Below, piece after piece: positions 34,212-43,414 of a stretch of 64,000 nt of DNA (within the stretch, counting starts at the first letter, position 1; each line of letters opens with the position of its first letter). The stretch is from the NCBI RefSeq assembly GCF_047126315.1, contig NZ_CP138953.1, positions 1,426,001-1,490,000 on the forward strand. The letters run 5' to 3'. The DNA comes from Shimia sp022448905. GTDB taxonomy: Bacteria; Pseudomonadota; Alphaproteobacteria; Rhodobacterales; Rhodobacteraceae. Under the pieces are notes generated by a model. The model ran no database searches. It saw only the letters and a list, made by a program, of their open reading frames with translations, and was not told the origin of the DNA. Position numbers and translations under genes: made by a program.

Positions 34212-35414
34212 ATGGCTGAAGCAAAAGTCAAAACGTTGAAGACTGTTAACAAAAAGGCAGACGGTCCAAGCGGTGTGTTGCAGGCACCACCAAAGAGTTC
34301 GCCTCTGCGCAATCGGCGCTGGGGGGTGATCTTTTCGTTCCTGCTGTTGTTTGTGACGCCGGTGGCCCTTGGCGGTGCGTATTTTTTTGTGTTTGCGTCT
34401 GACCGTTACGCTGCCGGTGCAAGCTTTGTGATCCGAGGACTCGAGGGTGGTGGCACACCTGACTTTGTGACGTCCTTTACCGGTTTGTCCCCCAGCGGTA
34501 GCACAACATCAGACAGCTACGTGGTGCGCAACTTCTTAGAAAGCGCGGATCTGTTGCGCCAGTTAGATGCAGAACTGGATTTGCGGTCGCACTACTCGCA
34601 GGAGTTTATCGACCCAATCGCGCGCTTTCGGCCGGAAGGGACGTTCGAAGATTTGGTGGATTACTGGCAGTGGCGCATCAACACGACCTATGACAGCACC
34701 ACAGGCATTGTAACCTTTGAAGTGCAGGCGTTTGATGCGGAAATGGCCGAGGGTCTGGCGCAGCTGGCCTTGGCGGCGGCGGATCGGTTGATCAACGAAC
34801 TCTCCGAAAAAGCGCGGCAAGACTCGGTTCAGTTTGCTGCCAAGGAAGTTGAGCGGGCCGAGGAGCGGGTGCGCAACGTGCGTTTGCAACTGGTCGACTT
34901 CCGCGCAGAACGTGGCGCAGTGGATCCGATGGTTAACGCGCAATTGGACGCTGAGCTGATGGCATCTCTGGAGACCAAGCTGGTGGATATTCAGGCGCGG
35001 ATCAACGCGTTGTCAGGCTCAGTGGACGCGGACTCGCCGATGTTGGTACAACTCAACCGGCAGGCTGATGCACTGGAAGAGCAGATCCGGCAGCGTCGGG
35101 CCTTGATCGGTCAGACGGATGACCCGGACAGTCTTGAAAACACCGCGCAGGCGTTGGCGGCTTATGAAGGTTTGCTGATTGAACAGAACTTTGCGCAGCA
35201 AAGCTATGCGTCGGCGATGGTGTCGCTGGAAACCGCCCGCATCGATGCGGACCGCCAGCAGCGGTATCTTGGTGTCTTTGCGCGGCCATTTGTGCCAAAT
35301 GAGCCAGCCTATCCGGTGCGCAGTCGCGACTTCTTCCTGGTTGTGGTTGCGGCCTTTGCGCTTTGGGCCATTGCCACGTTGATCGCTTATACGATCCGGG
35401 ACCACATGCGCTGA
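34212..35414 (+). CDS. kpsE: Capsule export inner-membrane protein (KpsE/CtrB type)
   Basis: A 400-residue polysaccharide co-polymerase type protein of ABC-dependent capsule export. A basic N terminus, a membrane helix at about residues 37-58 (WGVIFSFLLLFVTPVALGG), a long periplasmic part with coiled-coil stretches (AKEVERAEERVRNVRLQLVD, QLNRQADALEEQIRQRRALI) and a second membrane helix near the C terminus (FFLVVVAAFALWAIATLIAY). It bridges the inner-membrane transporter to the outer-membrane exporter at 30161. Confidence 0.9.
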   Translation: MAEAKVKTLKTVNKKADGPSGVLQAPPKSSPLRNRRWGVIFSFLLLFVTPVALGGAYFFVFASDRYAAGASFVIRGLEGGGTPDFVTSFTGLSPSGSTTSDSYVVRNFLESADLLRQLDAELDLRSHYSQEFIDPIARFRPEGTFEDLVDYWQWRINTTYDSTTGIVTFEVQAFDAEMAEGLAQLALAAADRLINELSEKARQDSVQFAAKEVERAEERVRNVRLQLVDFRAERGAVDPMVNAQLDAELMASLETKLVDIQARINALSGSVDADSPMLVQLNRQADALEEQIRQRRALIGQTDDPDSLENTAQALAAYEGLLIEQNFAQQSYASAMVSLETARIDADRQQRYLGVFARPFVPNEPAYPVRSRDFFLVVVAAFALWAIATLIAYTIRDHMR

Positions 35415-35424
35415 GGTCCGGCTG

Positions 35425-36192
35425 ATGTTCTACGCCATTTGGTTGCAAATCCGTGTCGTCGCAGCGCTGACCCTGCGGGAAACGCGCATGACGTTTGGGA
35501 CGTCCCACTCAGGCTATTTCTGGGCCATCTTCCAACCGATTTTTTCGGTGACATTTTTGATGACCCTATTCTACCTGATTGGCAGGCAATCGCCGTTTGG
35601 GCAGTCGCTGGCGCTGTATTTTGCCACCGCCGTGTTGACGCTTGAACTATACAATAAGCTATCCGCCTCCTTGATGCGGGCCTTCACCTCCAACAAGTCG
35701 CTGCTGTCCTACCCCATGATCAAGGAGCCTGACACGCTGCTGGCGCGGTTGTGTCTGATCGGCTGCACGTTTGTTGTTATCAATGTGGTGTTTTACACTG
35801 GCCTATATGCAATGGGGCTTGGTCAGATTCCGGCCCATCCGGAGAGGGTGATCTTTGCCTTTTTAACCACCTGTCTGCTTGGGTTTGGTGTCGGATCGGT
35901 CAATGCCATTCTGTATCAGAAGAACAAAGCGTGGCAGCACATCGAGAAGATCTTTGCCCGCCCTTTGTTCTTCCTGTCCGGGGTTTTCTACATTCCATCG
36001 AGCATGCCGCCAGAGGCGGTAGCGATCATCAAGTGGAACCCGATTTTGCATGTGGTGGAGTGGAACCGTGAAGGGTTCTACTCAAACTATCGCAGCGATG
36101 TTCTTAATATAGCCTATCCTTTGGGCCTTGGCGCGGCTTTGGTGATCGTTGCGTTGTTTGCCGAGCGGATCACCCGCAAACAGAGGGTCTGA
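35425..36192 (+). CDS. kpsM: Capsule export ABC transporter permease (KpsM/CtrC type)
   Basis: A 255-residue ABC-2 membrane subunit with about six helices. N-terminal TLRETRMTFGTSHSGYFWAI and C-terminal RPLFFLSGVFYIPSSMPPEA are typical of KpsM/CtrC/BexB. Starts ten bases after kpsE and ends two bases before kpsT, forming one exporter operon. Confidence 0.93.
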   Translation: MFYAIWLQIRVVAALTLRETRMTFGTSHSGYFWAIFQPIFSVTFLMTLFYLIGRQSPFGQSLALYFATAVLTLELYNKLSASLMRAFTSNKSLLSYPMIKEPDTLLARLCLIGCTFVVINVVFYTGLYAMGLGQIPAHPERVIFAFLTTCLLGFGVGSVNAILYQKNKAWQHIEKIFARPLFFLSGVFYIPSSMPPEAVAIIKWNPILHVVEWNREGFYSNYRSDVLNIAYPLGLGAALVIVALFAERITRKQRV

Positions 36193-36194
36193 GC

Positions 36195-36845
36195 ATGATT
36201 GCCTTTGAGAACCTGACCAAAATTTACAACGTAAAAGGTGTCAAAAAAGTCATCTTGGATAACGCGTCCTATCGGTTTGAAAACCGCAAAAACGTGGCTC
36301 TGATGGGGCACAACGGGGCAGGTAAGTCCACCATGATGCGGATGATTGCCGGGATTGAGTTGCCGACGTCAGGGCGGGTGCGCCGGACAGAAAAGGTGAG
36401 CTGGCCGATGGGCTTTGCGCGTGGGTTTAACGGCACGATGACCGGGGTGGAAAACGTGCGTTTTGTGTCGCGGATTTATGGCTGTCACACCGAGTCTGTT
36501 TTGGAGCAGGTGCAGGAGTTCGCGGAGCTGGGGAGTTCGCTGGATCTGCCGATTCAGACCTATTCCAGCGGTATGAAAGCGCGTTTGGCGTTTGGCCTGT
36601 CGCTGGCCATCAGTTTCGAGTGTTACCTGATTGATGAAGTCACGGCGGTGGGCGACCGGCGGTTCAAGAGCAAAAGTAAGCGCGCGCTTAAGGACAAGAT
36701 CAAAGACGCGCGGGTGGTGATGATCTCGCACTCTGAGAAGACCATCAAGGACTACTGCGATTGTGGGGTGTTTGCCTATGGCAGCAAGCTGTATCACTAC
36801 GACGATATCAATGAATTGCTGAGAGACTATAGGAAATTCTGTTAA
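36195..36845 (+). CDS. kpsT: Capsule export ABC transporter ATPase (KpsT/CtrD type)
   Basis: A 216-residue NBD. Walker A GHNGAGKST at about residues 38-46, signature YSSGMKARLAFGLS, Walker B YLIDEV, and the H-loop ISHSEK. Short length and the YSSGM signature (not LSGGQ) are characteristic of KpsT/CtrD/BexA. Energises export of the finished polymer. The stop overlaps the next start by one base (TAATG). Confidence 0.94.
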   Translation: MIAFENLTKIYNVKGVKKVILDNASYRFENRKNVALMGHNGAGKSTMMRMIAGIELPTSGRVRRTEKVSWPMGFARGFNGTMTGVENVRFVSRIYGCHTESVLEQVQEFAELGSSLDLPIQTYSSGMKARLAFGLSLAISFECYLIDEVTAVGDRRFKSKSKRALKDKIKDARVVMISHSEKTIKDYCDCGVFAYGSKLYHYDDINELLRDYRKFC

Positions 36846-37702
36846 TGCGACGTTTGGGTGTGGTTGTGGCGTTGCTGGTTGCAGCGCTGGCGGTTTGGGG
36901 AGTCTCTGGCGGCTCGGCAGTGCGGGCGGCAGAAACCTGTGGCGATGAGAACGGTAACCTGCGGGTGATGACGTTTAACATCCGTACGGCGCTTGGGACC
37001 AAGAACGCAGGCGCAAACCCATTGCACCAGTTGTTTGAGGAACACGACGTTGGACCCATTGTGGCGGCGATTGCGGCGGCCGATCCGGATGTGGTGGCGT
37101 TGCAGGAGGTGCTGGGCTGGGGGCAAACCGGCCGGATTGCGCGTGCGTTGGGCATGGAGAGCTCGTTTGCCTTTCACCCAAGCCCGCTGCCCTGGTGGGG
37201 CAATGCGGTTCTGAGCAAATGCCCGATGACCAAGACCATGCGTGTTGTGACCAGCCGCGGGCGTGGCAATGGCAAAGCGATGCCGGTGGCCCGTTTGGAT
37301 GTGGCGGGCGGGGCGGTGTTTGCGACCTCGATCCATCGCGATCGCGAAGACAACACCGGTATTCAGCTGCAACGCATGATGGCGCCGTTTGCACAGACCG
37401 ATACGCCGGTGCTGTTGATGGGGGATTTCAACTTCAAGCCCAATGACAAGCGGCATGGGGTTGTATCTGGGGTCTATGAAGACAGTGCGTTGGTGGCGCG
37501 GGCCGGCGCGGAGTACGTGCTGGAACGGGGCACCTATCCGGTGATTGCCGGCACCAAGAAACACCGCCGGATCGACTACGTCTTTTTGTCTAAAGGGGAC
37601 TTTGTTGTTTCCAATGTGGCGGTGATCGAAGGCGAGCACGCCGAAGCCTCTGACCATCTGGGCTATGTGGCGGATGTGATTCTGACTCCGCGTGCCAACT
37701 AG
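36845..37702 (+). CDS. Secreted endonuclease/exonuclease/phosphatase (EEP) family protein
   Basis: A 285-residue protein with a signal peptide (VVVALLVAALAVWGVSGGSAVRAA). EEP motifs in order: VMTFNIRTA (Asn), ALQEVLG (Glu, metal), TSIHRDRED (His), LLMGDFNFKP (Asp/Asn), RRIDYVFLS and SDHLGYVADV (catalytic His). The family cuts phosphodiesters, including nucleic acids and phospholipid or sphingomyelin headgroups. Being coupled to kpsT, it might trim or release a phosphodiester-linked polymer; that is a guess from position. Confidence 0.87.
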   Translation: MRRLGVVVALLVAALAVWGVSGGSAVRAAETCGDENGNLRVMTFNIRTALGTKNAGANPLHQLFEEHDVGPIVAAIAAADPDVVALQEVLGWGQTGRIARALGMESSFAFHPSPLPWWGNAVLSKCPMTKTMRVVTSRGRGNGKAMPVARLDVAGGAVFATSIHRDREDNTGIQLQRMMAPFAQTDTPVLLMGDFNFKPNDKRHGVVSGVYEDSALVARAGAEYVLERGTYPVIAGTKKHRRIDYVFLSKGDFVVSNVAVIEGEHAEASDHLGYVADVILTPRAN

Positions 37703-37895
37703 GTTTATGCGGTTGCGGAGCGAACGGCCTCGCGGTGTTGCCAGGCGTCAAAAAATTTGATCATATTTCGGAGGAACCCTTGCAGGCTGTCGCCGCGCGT
37801 GGTTGCATCTGGCGTCAGCATCGCTGGGTTTTGGCTCTACGCCTGCCTGCTCGGTGATGGGAGAGATTGGCGCAAACTGCGGTAAGGGGGCTTGA

Positions 37896-38894
37896 GTGAC
37901 AGAGATCTGGGGGCATATGCCGGATGGCCGTGCGGTGCATCGCGTGACGCTGACGGGCGGCGGGTTGACCGCACGTGTGCTGACCTATGGCGCAGTGCTG
38001 CAGGACTTGCGTCTGGAGGGACATGACGCGCCATTGGTGCTGGGGTTTCCTGACTTTGCGCCTTACTTGACAGACTCGCCTTACTTCGGGGCCACGGCCG
38101 GGCGATTTGCCAACCGTATCCGCGACGGGCATCTGGAGTTGAATGGGGAAACCTATCAACTGGATACCAATGATGGCGGACGGCACACGCTTCATGGCGG
38201 GGTTGAGGGTCTGGGTGGTCATCTGTGGGAAATTGAGGAAGCTGCCGAGGATCACGTAACGCTTAGGGCGGTGCTGCCTGATGGGCATATGGGGTTTCCC
38301 GGCACGCTGAGCTGCGCGGTGACCTTTGCGCTTTTGGACGGCGGTACATTGGACATCCAGATGCGGGCCGAAACAGACAAGACCACGCTGTGTAGCCTGG
38401 CGCATCACAGCTATTTTGTGCTCGATTATACGGACACTGTTTCGGAACATCACTTGCAGATTGCAGCCACGAGCTACACGCCGGTGGAAGACACGTTGAT
38501 CCCGACGGGTGAGGTTGCACCAGTTGCGGGGACACGGTTTGATTTTCGCGAGGCAGCGCCGCTGAGCCAGGCCCACCCTGTGGATCACAACTTTTGTCTG
38601 TCCAACGCTCGGCAACCGTTGCGCCCCGTGGCACGCTTGCAGAGTTTTGCGTCCGGGGTGCGGATGGCGTGTTTGACCACCGAGCCAGGTTTGCAGGTCT
38701 ATGACGGAGACGGGATTGCCACGGGCGTGCCCGGCCTGCGCGGCCAACAGATGGGCGCCTGTGCCGGACTGGCGCTGGAGCCGCAGGTTTGGCCTGACGC
38801 GAATCATCACAATGACTTTCCGCAGGCCGTGTTGCGGCCGGGCGAGACCTATCACCAACACACACAATTTGTCTTTTCGAAAGGTCAGACATGA
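37896..38894 (+). CDS. galM: Aldose 1-epimerase
   Basis: A 332-residue galactose mutarotase-type enzyme. Landmarks: YFGATAGRFANRIRDG, RHTLHGGVEG, the catalytic-His segment LAHHSYFVLD, and the catalytic Glu in LALEPQVWPD. The GTG at 37896 is used, preceded by AAGGGGG. The stop overlaps the downstream dehydrogenase by four bases (ATGA). Interconverts sugar anomers in the cytoplasm. Confidence 0.92.
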   Translation: MTEIWGHMPDGRAVHRVTLTGGGLTARVLTYGAVLQDLRLEGHDAPLVLGFPDFAPYLTDSPYFGATAGRFANRIRDGHLELNGETYQLDTNDGGRHTLHGGVEGLGGHLWEIEEAAEDHVTLRAVLPDGHMGFPGTLSCAVTFALLDGGTLDIQMRAETDKTTLCSLAHHSYFVLDYTDTVSEHHLQIAATSYTPVEDTLIPTGEVAPVAGTRFDFREAAPLSQAHPVDHNFCLSNARQPLRPVARLQSFASGVRMACLTTEPGLQVYDGDGIATGVPGLRGQQMGACAGLALEPQVWPDANHHNDFPQAVLRPGETYHQHTQFVFSKGQT

Positions 38895-40339
38895 GCAACT
38901 TCAATGGACTGCTGCTGGAATCCAACCTGATTGGCGGCCAATGGGTCGGGGCCGACAATGGCGCGACAACGGAAATCACCAACCCCGCGACAGGCGCGGT
39001 GTTGGGCACGGTGCCGGAGGCCGGTGGGGCAGAGACGCAGCGCGCGATTGCGGCGGCGAGCGAAGCCTTCAAGTCTTGGTCCAAGACCAATCTGATGGAG
39101 CGCGTTGGTCTGTTGCATAAGCTGCATGACGCCTTGATGGACAATCAGGAAGACCTGGCGCAGCTGCTGACCGCTGAGCAGGGCAAGCCGCTGTTTGAAG
39201 CGCGGGGCGAGATTGGCATTGGCGCGGCCTATGTGCGCTGGTTTGCTGAGGAAATCCGCCGCAGCAAAGGCGAGATCATTCCGGCGCCGACCAATGACAA
39301 ACGCCTGATGGTCACGCATCACCCGGTGGGTGTTGTGGGCATGATCACGCCGTGGAACTTCCCGTCCTCGATGCTCGCGCGCAAGATTGCGCCGGCGCTG
39401 GCGGCGGGCTGTACCGTGGTGGCCAAACCTGCGCCGCAGACGCCGTATAGCGGGCTGGTTTGGGGCAAGCTGTGTCAGGATGTCGGCTTCCCGAATGGCG
39501 TGGTGAACATTGTGACTGGGGACGCGCCAGCGATTGGCGGGGCGATCATGGAAAACCATGACGTGCGCAAGGTGACTTTCACTGGCTCGACCAATGTCGG
39601 CAAGCTGCTCATTCGTCAGTCTGCGGATCAGGTGAAAAAGGTCTCCATGGAGTTGGGCGGCAACGCGCCGTTCATCGTGTTTGACGATGCCGATCTGGAT
39701 GCGGCTGTTGAAGGCGCGATGATCGCGAAGTTCCGCAATATGGGGCAGACCTGTGTCTGCACCAACCGCTTCTACGTGCAGTCGGGTATCCATGACGCCT
39801 TTGTTGCCAAGCTAAAAGAGGCTGTGGCAGCGATGAAGGTTGGCGATGGCACCGAGGATGGCGTGGTGCAGGGGCCGTTGATTGACGAGAACGCGGTCAA
39901 AAAGGTCGAAGGCATGGTGGCCGATGCCAAAGCCAAAGGCGGCACCGTGGAGCTGGGCGGCAATCGCCACGCACTCGGGCAGACCTTCTTTGAGCCCACC
40001 GTGATCACCGGTGCGACGTCCGAGATGTCGTTCTCTACCGATGAGATCTTCGGCCCGCTGGCGGCGGTTTACAAGTTTGAGGATGAAGACGACGCAGTGG
40101 CGGCGGCCAATGCCACGGACTATGGCCTCGCGGCCTATGCTTACACCAAGGACCTCGCACGGGCGTTCCGTATGAATGAGGGATTGGAGTACGGCATGGT
40201 TGGCATCAACTCCGGCCTCATCACCACCGTGGAAGCGCCGTTTGGGGGCGTGAAAGAAAGCGGCATGGGCAAAGAGGGCGGCAGCCAAGGTTTGGACGAC
40301 TATTTGATCACCAAATACACCTGCGTGGCGGGGCTGTAG
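38891..40339 (+). CDS. gabD: NAD(P)-dependent succinate-semialdehyde dehydrogenase
   Basis: A 482-residue aldehyde dehydrogenase. Cofactor strand GMITPWNFP, catalytic Glu254 in MELGGNAPF, nucleophile Cys288 in GQTCVCTNR (with a second Cys at 290 as in the redox-sensitive loop of GabD), and C-terminal GMVGINSGLITT with KESGMGKEGG. These fit succinate-semialdehyde dehydrogenase best among ALDHs. Coupled to galM, although the two have no obvious pathway link. Ends with TAG. Confidence 0.88.
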   Translation: MSNFNGLLLESNLIGGQWVGADNGATTEITNPATGAVLGTVPEAGGAETQRAIAAASEAFKSWSKTNLMERVGLLHKLHDALMDNQEDLAQLLTAEQGKPLFEARGEIGIGAAYVRWFAEEIRRSKGEIIPAPTNDKRLMVTHHPVGVVGMITPWNFPSSMLARKIAPALAAGCTVVAKPAPQTPYSGLVWGKLCQDVGFPNGVVNIVTGDAPAIGGAIMENHDVRKVTFTGSTNVGKLLIRQSADQVKKVSMELGGNAPFIVFDDADLDAAVEGAMIAKFRNMGQTCVCTNRFYVQSGIHDAFVAKLKEAVAAMKVGDGTEDGVVQGPLIDENAVKKVEGMVADAKAKGGTVELGGNRHALGQTFFEPTVITGATSEMSFSTDEIFGPLAAVYKFEDEDDAVAAANATDYGLAAYAYTKDLARAFRMNEGLEYGMVGINSGLITTVEAPFGGVKESGMGKEGGSQGLDDYLITKYTCVAGL

Positions 40340-40370
40340 GTGTAGGTCATAGGACTACTGAAATTTGGAA

Positions 40371-40407
40371 GGTCCAAGCGGTGCAGATCGCTTGGGCCTT
40401 TTGTTTT
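40371..40407 (+). terminator. Rho-independent terminator after gabD
   Basis: GGTCCAAGCG (40371-40380) pairs with CGCTTGGGCC (40389-40398; one G-T wobble), followed by TTTTGTTTT. Confidence 0.88.
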
Positions 40408-40523
40408 GCAAACTGGCCCCATCCGTTGCGGCATTCTGGCTGCACTGGCGCAGGTTTCTATGCCCAAAGTGACGAAAGATGGTGCCGGAAAAGGCGCACA
40501 CCAAGCGAGGGTTGGGAGGACAG

Positions 40524-41030
40524 ATGGCGACAGAAATGGATCATCAGATCGTCAAGGATCTGAAGGCGGCGGGGATTGATTACATCACCTCGGTGCCGTG
40601 CAAGCAGTTGGCCGGGGTGATCGAGGTGTTGGACGAGACGCCAGAGATCATGCACATGCCGTCCAACAAAGAAGATGAGGGTATGGGGCTCTGTGCCGGC
40701 GCCTTTATGGGCGGGATGAAGCCGGCGATTGTGATGCAGAACACCGCGCTGGGCGTGGTGGTGAACACGCTGGCGACGCTGATCCAGTTCTACCAGATCC
40801 CGCTGCCGATGTTGATTTCCTATCGTGGGGAAGTGGGCGAACCGGTGGCCTGTCAGGTGGAGATGGCGCTGCACACAAAGGCAATCCTGAACCAGCTACA
40901 CATCCCAACTTATCATTTCCACAAACCGGAAGATGCCGCAGAACTGCCCGGCATTCTGGAGTATGCGCAGATGGCCTCCAAACCTGTGGCGATCCTGTGT
41001 GACGCATCTTTCTGGAGGGCTTCGGCATGA
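40524..41030 (+). CDS. comD: Sulfopyruvate decarboxylase alpha subunit (ComD-like)
   Basis: A 168-residue ThDP-enzyme N-terminal (PYR) domain: YITSVPCKQLAGVIE, MPSNKEDEGMGLCAGAFMGG (catalytic Glu), MQNTALGVVVNTLATL. The ATG at 40524 follows GGAGGACAG. With ComE it forms the split sulfopyruvate decarboxylase giving sulfoacetaldehyde; in roseobacters this serves sulfolactate/DHPS use. Phosphonopyruvate decarboxylase is the close alternative, but the split organisation favours ComDE. Overlaps comE by four bases. Confidence 0.82.
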   Translation: MATEMDHQIVKDLKAAGIDYITSVPCKQLAGVIEVLDETPEIMHMPSNKEDEGMGLCAGAFMGGMKPAIVMQNTALGVVVNTLATLIQFYQIPLPMLISYRGEVGEPVACQVEMALHTKAILNQLHIPTYHFHKPEDAAELPGILEYAQMASKPVAILCDASFWRASA

Positions 41031-41581
41031 TCCGTAACGACGTATTTCAAACGCTAAAGCCGATCATCAGCGAGCATCTGGTGGTCTGCAACATTGGCGC
41101 GCCCAGCCAGGAACTGCACGCGATGGACGATCAGCCGTCCAATTTCTACATGTTGGGCACTATGGGGCTGGCGTCGTCCATTGGCCTTGGTTTGGCAGCG
41201 GCGCAGGACAAACCTGTGGTGGCAATTGACGGCGACGGCTCGGTGTTGACCAACCTTGGCACGCTGGCGACCATCGGGAGCAATCCGCACGGCAACTTCA
41301 CGCTGCTGATTATTGATAACGGCTCTTATGGCTCCACCGGCGATCAACCGACTTATGCGGGCATGAAGACCGATCTGGCAGCAGTAGCCAAAGCCTGCGG
41401 GACAGAGAACGTGCAGACGGTTTCGGCGGAGGACACGGCCGCGGCGGTGCAGGCGGCGATTGCCAGTGACGAGATGACAATCATCGTCAGCAAGTGCGAA
41501 AGCGGCAATGTGAAGGTGCCGGTGATCAAAACGAATCCGATTGTGATCCGTGAGCGATTTATGGAAGAGGTTCGCCGCTAA
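41027..41581 (+). CDS. comE: Sulfopyruvate decarboxylase beta subunit (ComE-like)
   Basis: A 184-residue ThDP-binding (PP) domain. The cofactor motif is GDGSVLTNLGTLAT ending in IDNGSYGSTG (GDG to NN-type motif). FYMLGTMGLASSIGLGLA is the standard preceding element. Pairs with comD through a 4-base overlap. Neither slcD/comC-like dehydrogenase nor xsc is visible in the window. Confidence 0.83.
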   Translation: MIRNDVFQTLKPIISEHLVVCNIGAPSQELHAMDDQPSNFYMLGTMGLASSIGLGLAAAQDKPVVAIDGDGSVLTNLGTLATIGSNPHGNFTLLIIDNGSYGSTGDQPTYAGMKTDLAAVAKACGTENVQTVSAEDTAAAVQAAIASDEMTIIVSKCESGNVKVPVIKTNPIVIRERFMEEVRR

Positions 41582-41613
41582 GGTGTTTTAACAACTGAAC
41601 AATTATTCAGTCA

Positions 41614-41637
41614 GGGCGCCTCTTTTGGCGCCCTTTT
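41614..41637 (+). terminator. Rho-independent terminator after comE
   Basis: GGGCGCC (41614-41620), loop TCTTTT, GGCGCCC (41627-41633), then TTTTG and more T residues. Confidence 0.9.
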
Positions 41638-41755
41638 GTATTTTTCTCCGTGGTCCAAACGGGTTAAGTCCGCGCTTTTCCACAGGTTTTACCTTGATAT
41701 TCGCGCCGTTGGCGTCAATCATCCCCGCACCAACTTTATCAGGGGAGTGAAATTG

Positions 41756-43336
41756 ATGAAGTTCAAAGCAATGATGCTGGCCACCGCTGCCGTTGTAGCG
41801 ATGCCAATGCTGGCACAAGCCGAAACCATCCGTTGGGCGCGCGCAGGTGATGCGCTGACTCTGGATCCGCATGCACAGAACGAGGGACCAACCTCCGCGC
41901 TTGCGCACCAGATCATGGAAACACTGGTAATGCGTGACCACGCAGGCGCCATGGTGCCATCGCTCGCGACCGAATGGGGTCCGTCCGCAGACAACCCGAA
42001 TGTTTGGGTGTTCAAGCTGCGTGAAGGCGTGACCTTCCACGATGGTGCGAAGTTTGATTCCGAAGACGTGAAGTTCTCGCTCGACCGCGCGATGACCGAA
42101 GACTCTGACTACAAAGAGCTGCTGGCCTCCGTGAAAGAGGTGCGCGCCACCGGCGAGTATGAGATCGAGATCGAGACCAACGGTCCAAACCCGATCATGG
42201 CCAACAACCTGACCAACATGTTCATCCTGGACAAGGACTGGGCAGAGGCGAACAACGCCGTGAAGGTTCAGGACTATGAAGGTGGAGAGAACACCTTTGC
42301 AGCCAAAAACGCAAACGGCACCGGCCCATACAAGCTGGTGTCCCGTGAGCCGGACGTGAAGACCGTTCTGACGATCAACGAGAACTACTGGGGCAAGGAC
42401 GAGTTCCCTCTGGAAGTGACCGACATCATCTACACCCCAATCCAGAACGCAGCGACCCGTGTTGCGGCGCTTCTGTCTGGTGAAGTGGACTTCATCCAGG
42501 ACGTGCCGGTTCAGGACTTGAGCCGCGTGGACACCACCGATGGTCTGGAAGTGCGCACCGCGCCTCAGAACCGCGTGATTTTCTTTGGTATGAACCAAGC
42601 TGCGGAAGACATTGCCAATGATGACGTCGATGGTGTGAACCCGATGTCTGACGTGCGTGTGCGTAAAGCGATGTCCATGGCGATTGACCGTGACGCCATC
42701 ATGAAAGTTGTGATGCGTGGACAGTCTGCGCCAGCAGGCATGATCGCACCTCCGTTTGTGAACGGCTGGAACGAAGCGATGGACAGCTCTTCCTCCACCG
42801 ACGTGGAAAAGGCGAAGGCGCTGATGGCGGAAGCCGGTTATGCGGATGGCTTTGGCATCACGCTGAACTGCCCGAACGACCGCTATGTCAACGACGAGAA
42901 GATTTGTCAGGCGGCCGTTGGCATGCTGGCAAAAATCGGCGTGAAGGTGAACCTGGACGCGAAGCCTAAGGCACAGCACTTCCCGCTGCTGAGCAATCTG
43001 GAAACAGATTTCTACATGCTGGGTTGGGGTGTTCCGACTTATGACTCCGAGTACATCTTCAACTTCCTGGCGCACACCAAAGGTGAGAAGTACGGTTCCT
43101 GGAACGCAACCCGCTTCAGCAACCCTGATCTGGACGTGAAAATCGAAGCTCTGGCCGGTGAGACCGACCTGGAGAAGCGTAACGGCATGATCAACGACAT
43201 CTGGCAGGTTGTTCAGGACGAGCAGGTTTACATCCCAATCCACCACCAGGTGCTGAACTGGGGTATGAAAACCAATGTTGGCACCGTTGTGGAGCCGGAA
43301 GATTCTCCGAAGTTCAAATACTTCACCATGAAGTAA
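41756..43336 (+). CDS. ABC transporter substrate-binding protein, family 5 (DppA/OppA type)
   Basis: A 526-residue periplasmic binding protein with signal peptide (MLATAAVVAMPMLAQA before ETIRW). SBP_bac_5 features: DALTLDPHAQNEGPTS, FKLREGVTFHDGAKFDSEDV, NGTGPYKLVSREPD, VRKAMSMAIDRDAIMK, YIPIHHQVLNWG. Codon choice is noticeably biased, like the ribosomal genes of this window, suggesting high expression. It stands alone between two strong terminators, with no permease or ATPase genes nearby; its transporter must be elsewhere. Ligand likely a peptide or similar solute. Confidence 0.93.
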   Translation: MKFKAMMLATAAVVAMPMLAQAETIRWARAGDALTLDPHAQNEGPTSALAHQIMETLVMRDHAGAMVPSLATEWGPSADNPNVWVFKLREGVTFHDGAKFDSEDVKFSLDRAMTEDSDYKELLASVKEVRATGEYEIEIETNGPNPIMANNLTNMFILDKDWAEANNAVKVQDYEGGENTFAAKNANGTGPYKLVSREPDVKTVLTINENYWGKDEFPLEVTDIIYTPIQNAATRVAALLSGEVDFIQDVPVQDLSRVDTTDGLEVRTAPQNRVIFFGMNQAAEDIANDDVDGVNPMSDVRVRKAMSMAIDRDAIMKVVMRGQSAPAGMIAPPFVNGWNEAMDSSSSTDVEKAKALMAEAGYADGFGITLNCPNDRYVNDEKICQAAVGMLAKIGVKVNLDAKPKAQHFPLLSNLETDFYMLGWGVPTYDSEYIFNFLAHTKGEKYGSWNATRFSNPDLDVKIEALAGETDLEKRNGMINDIWQVVQDEQVYIPIHHQVLNWGMKTNVGTVVEPEDSPKFKYFTMK

Positions 43337-43360
43337 GTCCTTCGGGTTTCTTAAATAAAT

Positions 43361-43395
43361 GGCCCCCGCAGTTGATGACTGCGGGGGCCTTTTTG
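43361..43395 (+). terminator. Strong rho-independent terminator after the binding protein
   Basis: GGCCCCCGCAGT (43361-43372), loop TGATG, ACTGCGGGGGCC (43378-43389), then TTTTTG. A perfect 12-bp stem. Confidence 0.93.
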
Positions 43396-43414
43396 TTTGG
43401 CGGTGGGTTGTGGC

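Noticed and set aside
41603..43246. 547-codon minus-strand frame
   Set aside because: Antisense to the binding-protein gene, which has a signal peptide and clear family motifs.
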